A stretch of DNA of 64,000 bases, taken from contig NZ_JAHXYW010000001.1 in NCBI RefSeq assembly GCF_019969725.1, forward strand, positions 186,001-250,000. Reading direction: 5' to 3'. Origin of the DNA: Neobacillus bataviensis. Its GTDB lineage: Bacteria > Bacillota > Bacilli > Bacillales_B > DSM-18226. Every line of letters starts with the position of its first letter. The first letter of the stretch is position 1. The translations under genes and the position numbers were made by a program. The notes beneath the pieces are model-generated. The model did no database searches. It was not told the origin of the DNA and was given only the letters and a program-made list of their open reading frames with translations. Below are positions 61,938 through 64,000 of this stretch, one piece after another.

Positions 61938-63461
61938 CTAGTTTCCATGTAATTGGTGTTCATTCTTTACGGGATTGGTGTTAGTTGGGTTATTAATTAT
62001 CTGCGTTCTTGCATTTGTGTTTGTGCTATTGGATGTCATGGTATGGGATCCATCCATGCCCATTTGTGGGCCTGCAGCCCCCCCAGTTTCTTTCGGACCA
62101 TGATAGGTTGGAGCATTCGGAAAAGTCGTTACTCCTCCTGGTGTATTCCGATCTCCAATAAAATGAATTCCACTCATCATTCCCAGACCGTAGTTACCGC
62201 CCTGCGAAGATTGGCTTGCTTCCGAGTGGTCATGCATTGGATAACAAATTGGTGAAAGTTGAACAGCGAGATCATAATCACCGACCTTTTCACCAATGTC
62301 TGGCATGTGTATGTTTATTTCCTCCGTTGGTGGCCATACCGGGTGAGGGGTAGAACCGACAATCCTTGGATTCGGGATGGACATTAACGGTTTATCAGGA
62401 AGCCCTATTCCACGCTCATTCGGAACATCAGGCGGACGAATAAACGGAACGGCCCATTCATATATCTCCAGCGGATCAACCGTTAAAGTGTCCATCCAAA
62501 TCGGATTCTCTTGAACAACGCCATTTACCCCAATTCGGTAGACGTGGTTTGCATGAATGTGTAAAGAATGCATGGACAGCCCTGCATTTAAAATCCTGAC
62601 TACAACTGGTTCTCCAACCCTATGGTTCGGGGTAATATAAGGATTATGGGCGGCAAACCAGCCTGAATGTCCATTAATTGTGAAGAATTCAGGTTTTTTG
62701 TTTAATCCATCCGGCCTGTACCGGTCATATTGAAATGCTTTCATGAACTGGGCTGCCGGATAATCTTTTCCAGGTGTATATTTCCCTACCTCTTCAAACA
62801 AACGGGAGCTTGCCTCATGAAGCACCCAAACATATTGTCTAAATGCGGGGGTATGGGTGGCATCATCCCCTTGCTCCCATGCTAATCCTGGGAAATGTTC
62901 AGTTGAACCAAAATCATCAAATAGCTGTTGGACAAAAGGAGTTGGATTAGTATATGGGGTGAATCGATGTCCGCTTACTGCCTTACTTGGCATGACTACT
63001 AATGCCCCGTGAAGTCCCATCACCCGGTTCACAGGGGCGTTTAAATTGTCGTAATATAAATAACTCCCCGCTGTTTGTGGGGTAAATTCGATTGTTTTTG
63101 TTTCTCCTGGTCGAATAGGTCCACTATCTACCAATCCGCTTATGTAAAACGCATGAGGTTCATCGAGGGAATTGGTTAGTGTAACTTTTACTGTAGTGCC
63201 AGCCGTTGTAAAAATATGAGGACCTGGAACCTCTGCTGGGAAAGTTTTCTCTTTATAGAACCAAAAGTAACATTGTGCCTTGTTTATTGAATTGTGTGTT
63301 GCCATATCCTTTACGGCATCCGTTATGGTAAAATTAAGTTCTTGTACTTGTTTTGCAGTGGCTAGCAGCGGGTTTTTGGAGATCCATGACGGCATGACGC
63401 TCCCTACAATTAATGATGCAATGCCGCCCCCCGCATACTTTACAAAATCTCTTCTCTTCAT
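61938..63461 (-). CDS. Multicopper oxidase-like protein with Tat signal, half without type-1 site
   Basis: A 507-residue exported protein. MKRRDFVKYAGGG plus a hydrophobic stretch is a twin-arginine signal. The first cupredoxin domain (about 40-165) has lost its ligands (EPHAFYISG, YLYYDNL). The last domain carries MHSLHIHANH (H298, H301, H303) and ICYPMHDHSEASQ (C406, H410, H412). The C-tail (about 460-507) is Asn/Thr/Gly-rich. It thus offers two HxH pairs, matching those absent from the next gene product. ATG at 63461 follows AAAGGAGG; the frame is open to 63482. Confidence 0.8.
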   Translation of the reverse strand: MKRRDFVKYAGGGIASLIVGSVMPSWISKNPLLATAKQVQELNFTITDAVKDMATHNSINKAQCYFWFYKEKTFPAEVPGPHIFTTAGTTVKVTLTNSLDEPHAFYISGLVDSGPIRPGETKTIEFTPQTAGSYLYYDNLNAPVNRVMGLHGALVVMPSKAVSGHRFTPYTNPTPFVQQLFDDFGSTEHFPGLAWEQGDDATHTPAFRQYVWVLHEASSRLFEEVGKYTPGKDYPAAQFMKAFQYDRYRPDGLNKKPEFFTINGHSGWFAAHNPYITPNHRVGEPVVVRILNAGLSMHSLHIHANHVYRIGVNGVVQENPIWMDTLTVDPLEIYEWAVPFIRPPDVPNERGIGLPDKPLMSIPNPRIVGSTPHPVWPPTEEINIHMPDIGEKVGDYDLAVQLSPICYPMHDHSEASQSSQGGNYGLGMMSGIHFIGDRNTPGGVTTFPNAPTYHGPKETGGAAGPQMGMDGSHTMTSNSTNTNARTQIINNPTNTNPVKNEHQLHGN

Positions 63462-63723
63462 GTTTTCCTCCTTTACGCACATTAAAGATCAGATTTTTTT
63501 CTTTTCCTCATGGTGGACTATGGCCGTCATCAGGAAGGTCAAACCTCCCTATCAAAAAATACTCCAAAAGGACCATTCCGACTCCTGGAGTGTAAACTTC
63601 CTTTTCTATTCTTGGGTTTTTTTTCTATTTGACGGTACTTTATAACTATTCAGTGCTACTTGGGAAAATTCCTAATTTAATTTCGAAAGTTTTATAGGCT
63701 TATTTTACTATTTTTAAAAATAG
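63462..63723. other. Intergenic region upstream of the oxidase pair
   Basis: About 260 bases with no open frame of note. It must hold the promoter of the oxidase pair. A partly symmetric stretch (ATTCCGACTCCTGGAGT, near 63576-63592) and a long T-run (63617-63625) are seen; no known site is recognised. Confidence 0.3.
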
Positions 63724-63756
63724 AATGACCCCGGTTTTATTCACCAGGGTCATTTA
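63722..63756 (-). terminator. Terminator of the partial gene at the right edge
   Basis: AATGACCCTGGT pairs with ACCGGGGTCATT (one wobble/mismatch) on the minus strand and overlaps the stop codon; CTATTTTTAAAA follows. Confidence 0.7.
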
Positions 63757-64000
63757 TTTTACTTTATAATAGGTATCTGAATAGCCTTCTTTCGAATTTG
63801 GAGATTGTTCGACCAGGAATAGGAGTTGGGATTGTTTTCGTGGATAAGCATAGGCCTGATAGGTTTCACTTAAAAAGTTATATCTAGTCTTCTTTATGGC
63901 AAAATCATGATGGTATTTTTTTTCTAAATATTTTTCCATATTCATCTCTTGTTGTTGTTTCTCCCATGGTGTTCCATAAAATTGTGAGTATACGTAAAAG
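63754..64000 (-). CDS. Hypothetical protein, N-terminus outside the window
   Basis: The frame is open from the right edge to TAA at 63754 and gives about 81 residues, including FYGTPWEKQQQEMNMEKYLEKKY and SETYQAYAYPRKQSQLLFLVEQSPNS. The reading frame continues upstream of the internal ATG at 63945, so the gene is cut by the edge. It looks like a small soluble Bacillus protein of unknown function. Confidence 0.55.
   Translation of the reverse strand, partial: FYVYSQFYGTPWEKQQQEMNMEKYLEKKYHHDFAIKKTRYNFLSETYQAYAYPRKQSQLLFLVEQSPNSKEGYSDTYYKVK

Overview
The window looks like the chromosome of an aerobic, spore-forming Bacillaceae (Bacillus in the broad sense, for example Neobacillus, Mesobacillus or Priestia relatives). 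The evidence is AT-rich DNA, strong AGGAGG-type ribosome sites with frequent GTG/TTG starts, a YrzI-type small protein, a spore-coat transglutaminase (tgl), a YheC/YheD-type ATP-grasp coat protein, a THI-box thiamine operon and a Bacillus-type gas vesicle cluster. No rRNA, tRNA, insertion sequence, prophage or CRISPR array was seen.

Layout. 1-6.4 kb: HAD hydrolase, YrzI-like peptide, a CitA/CitB-type two-component system, an argininosuccinate-lyase-like enzyme and an EamA transporter. 6.6-12.1 kb: an ArsB-like permease with a three-repeat beta protein, then a tctCBA tripartite tricarboxylate transporter. 12.2-17.3 kb: MATE and MFS transporters, tgl and a PhnB-like protein. 17.3-24.7 kb: a nine-gene thiamine salvage operon (thiM-thiD-thiE-thiW-ylmB-tenA-thiZ-thiX-thiY) behind one TPP riboswitch with a terminator. 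24.8-28.7 kb: glutaredoxin, TatD-like hydrolase, several small proteins and a spermidine-synthase-like methyltransferase. 28.7-32.8 kb: a compact gas vesicle operon, gvpA-N-F-G-L-S-K-J. 33-46.9 kb: YciI-like and YheC/D-like proteins, hutU-hutI-hutG beside an AraC-type regulator with a degenerate receiver domain, a putative glycosidase, thioesterase, SteT-like permease, ATP-grasp protein, a decayed flavodoxin gene and an esterase. 47-49.7 kb: a phosphodiesterase/phosphatase and a UMF1-type transporter. 49.8-51.8 kb: an ECF sigma/anti-sigma pair and a secreted protein that share a promoter pattern. 51.8-63.5 kb: a copper enzyme locus.

The copper locus is the most unusual part. It encodes a 1477-residue protein with six cupredoxin-like domains carrying exactly one full set of multicopper oxidase ligands, but in permuted order (type-1/HCH motifs before the HxH motifs). 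Next to it are copC and copD, a PKD-repeat surface protein, and two further multicopper-oxidase-like proteins whose ligand motifs are incomplete singly but complementary as a pair; only one of the two has a Tat signal. I infer an extracellular metal or substrate oxidation system, possibly related to MnxG-type Mn oxidases; that relation is not tested here.

A dispersed element containing GGTGCCTGACACC occurs three times, each time just after the stop codon of a minus-strand gene. Several start sites were moved from the longest open frame to the start with a proper ribosome site; these choices are noted per gene.
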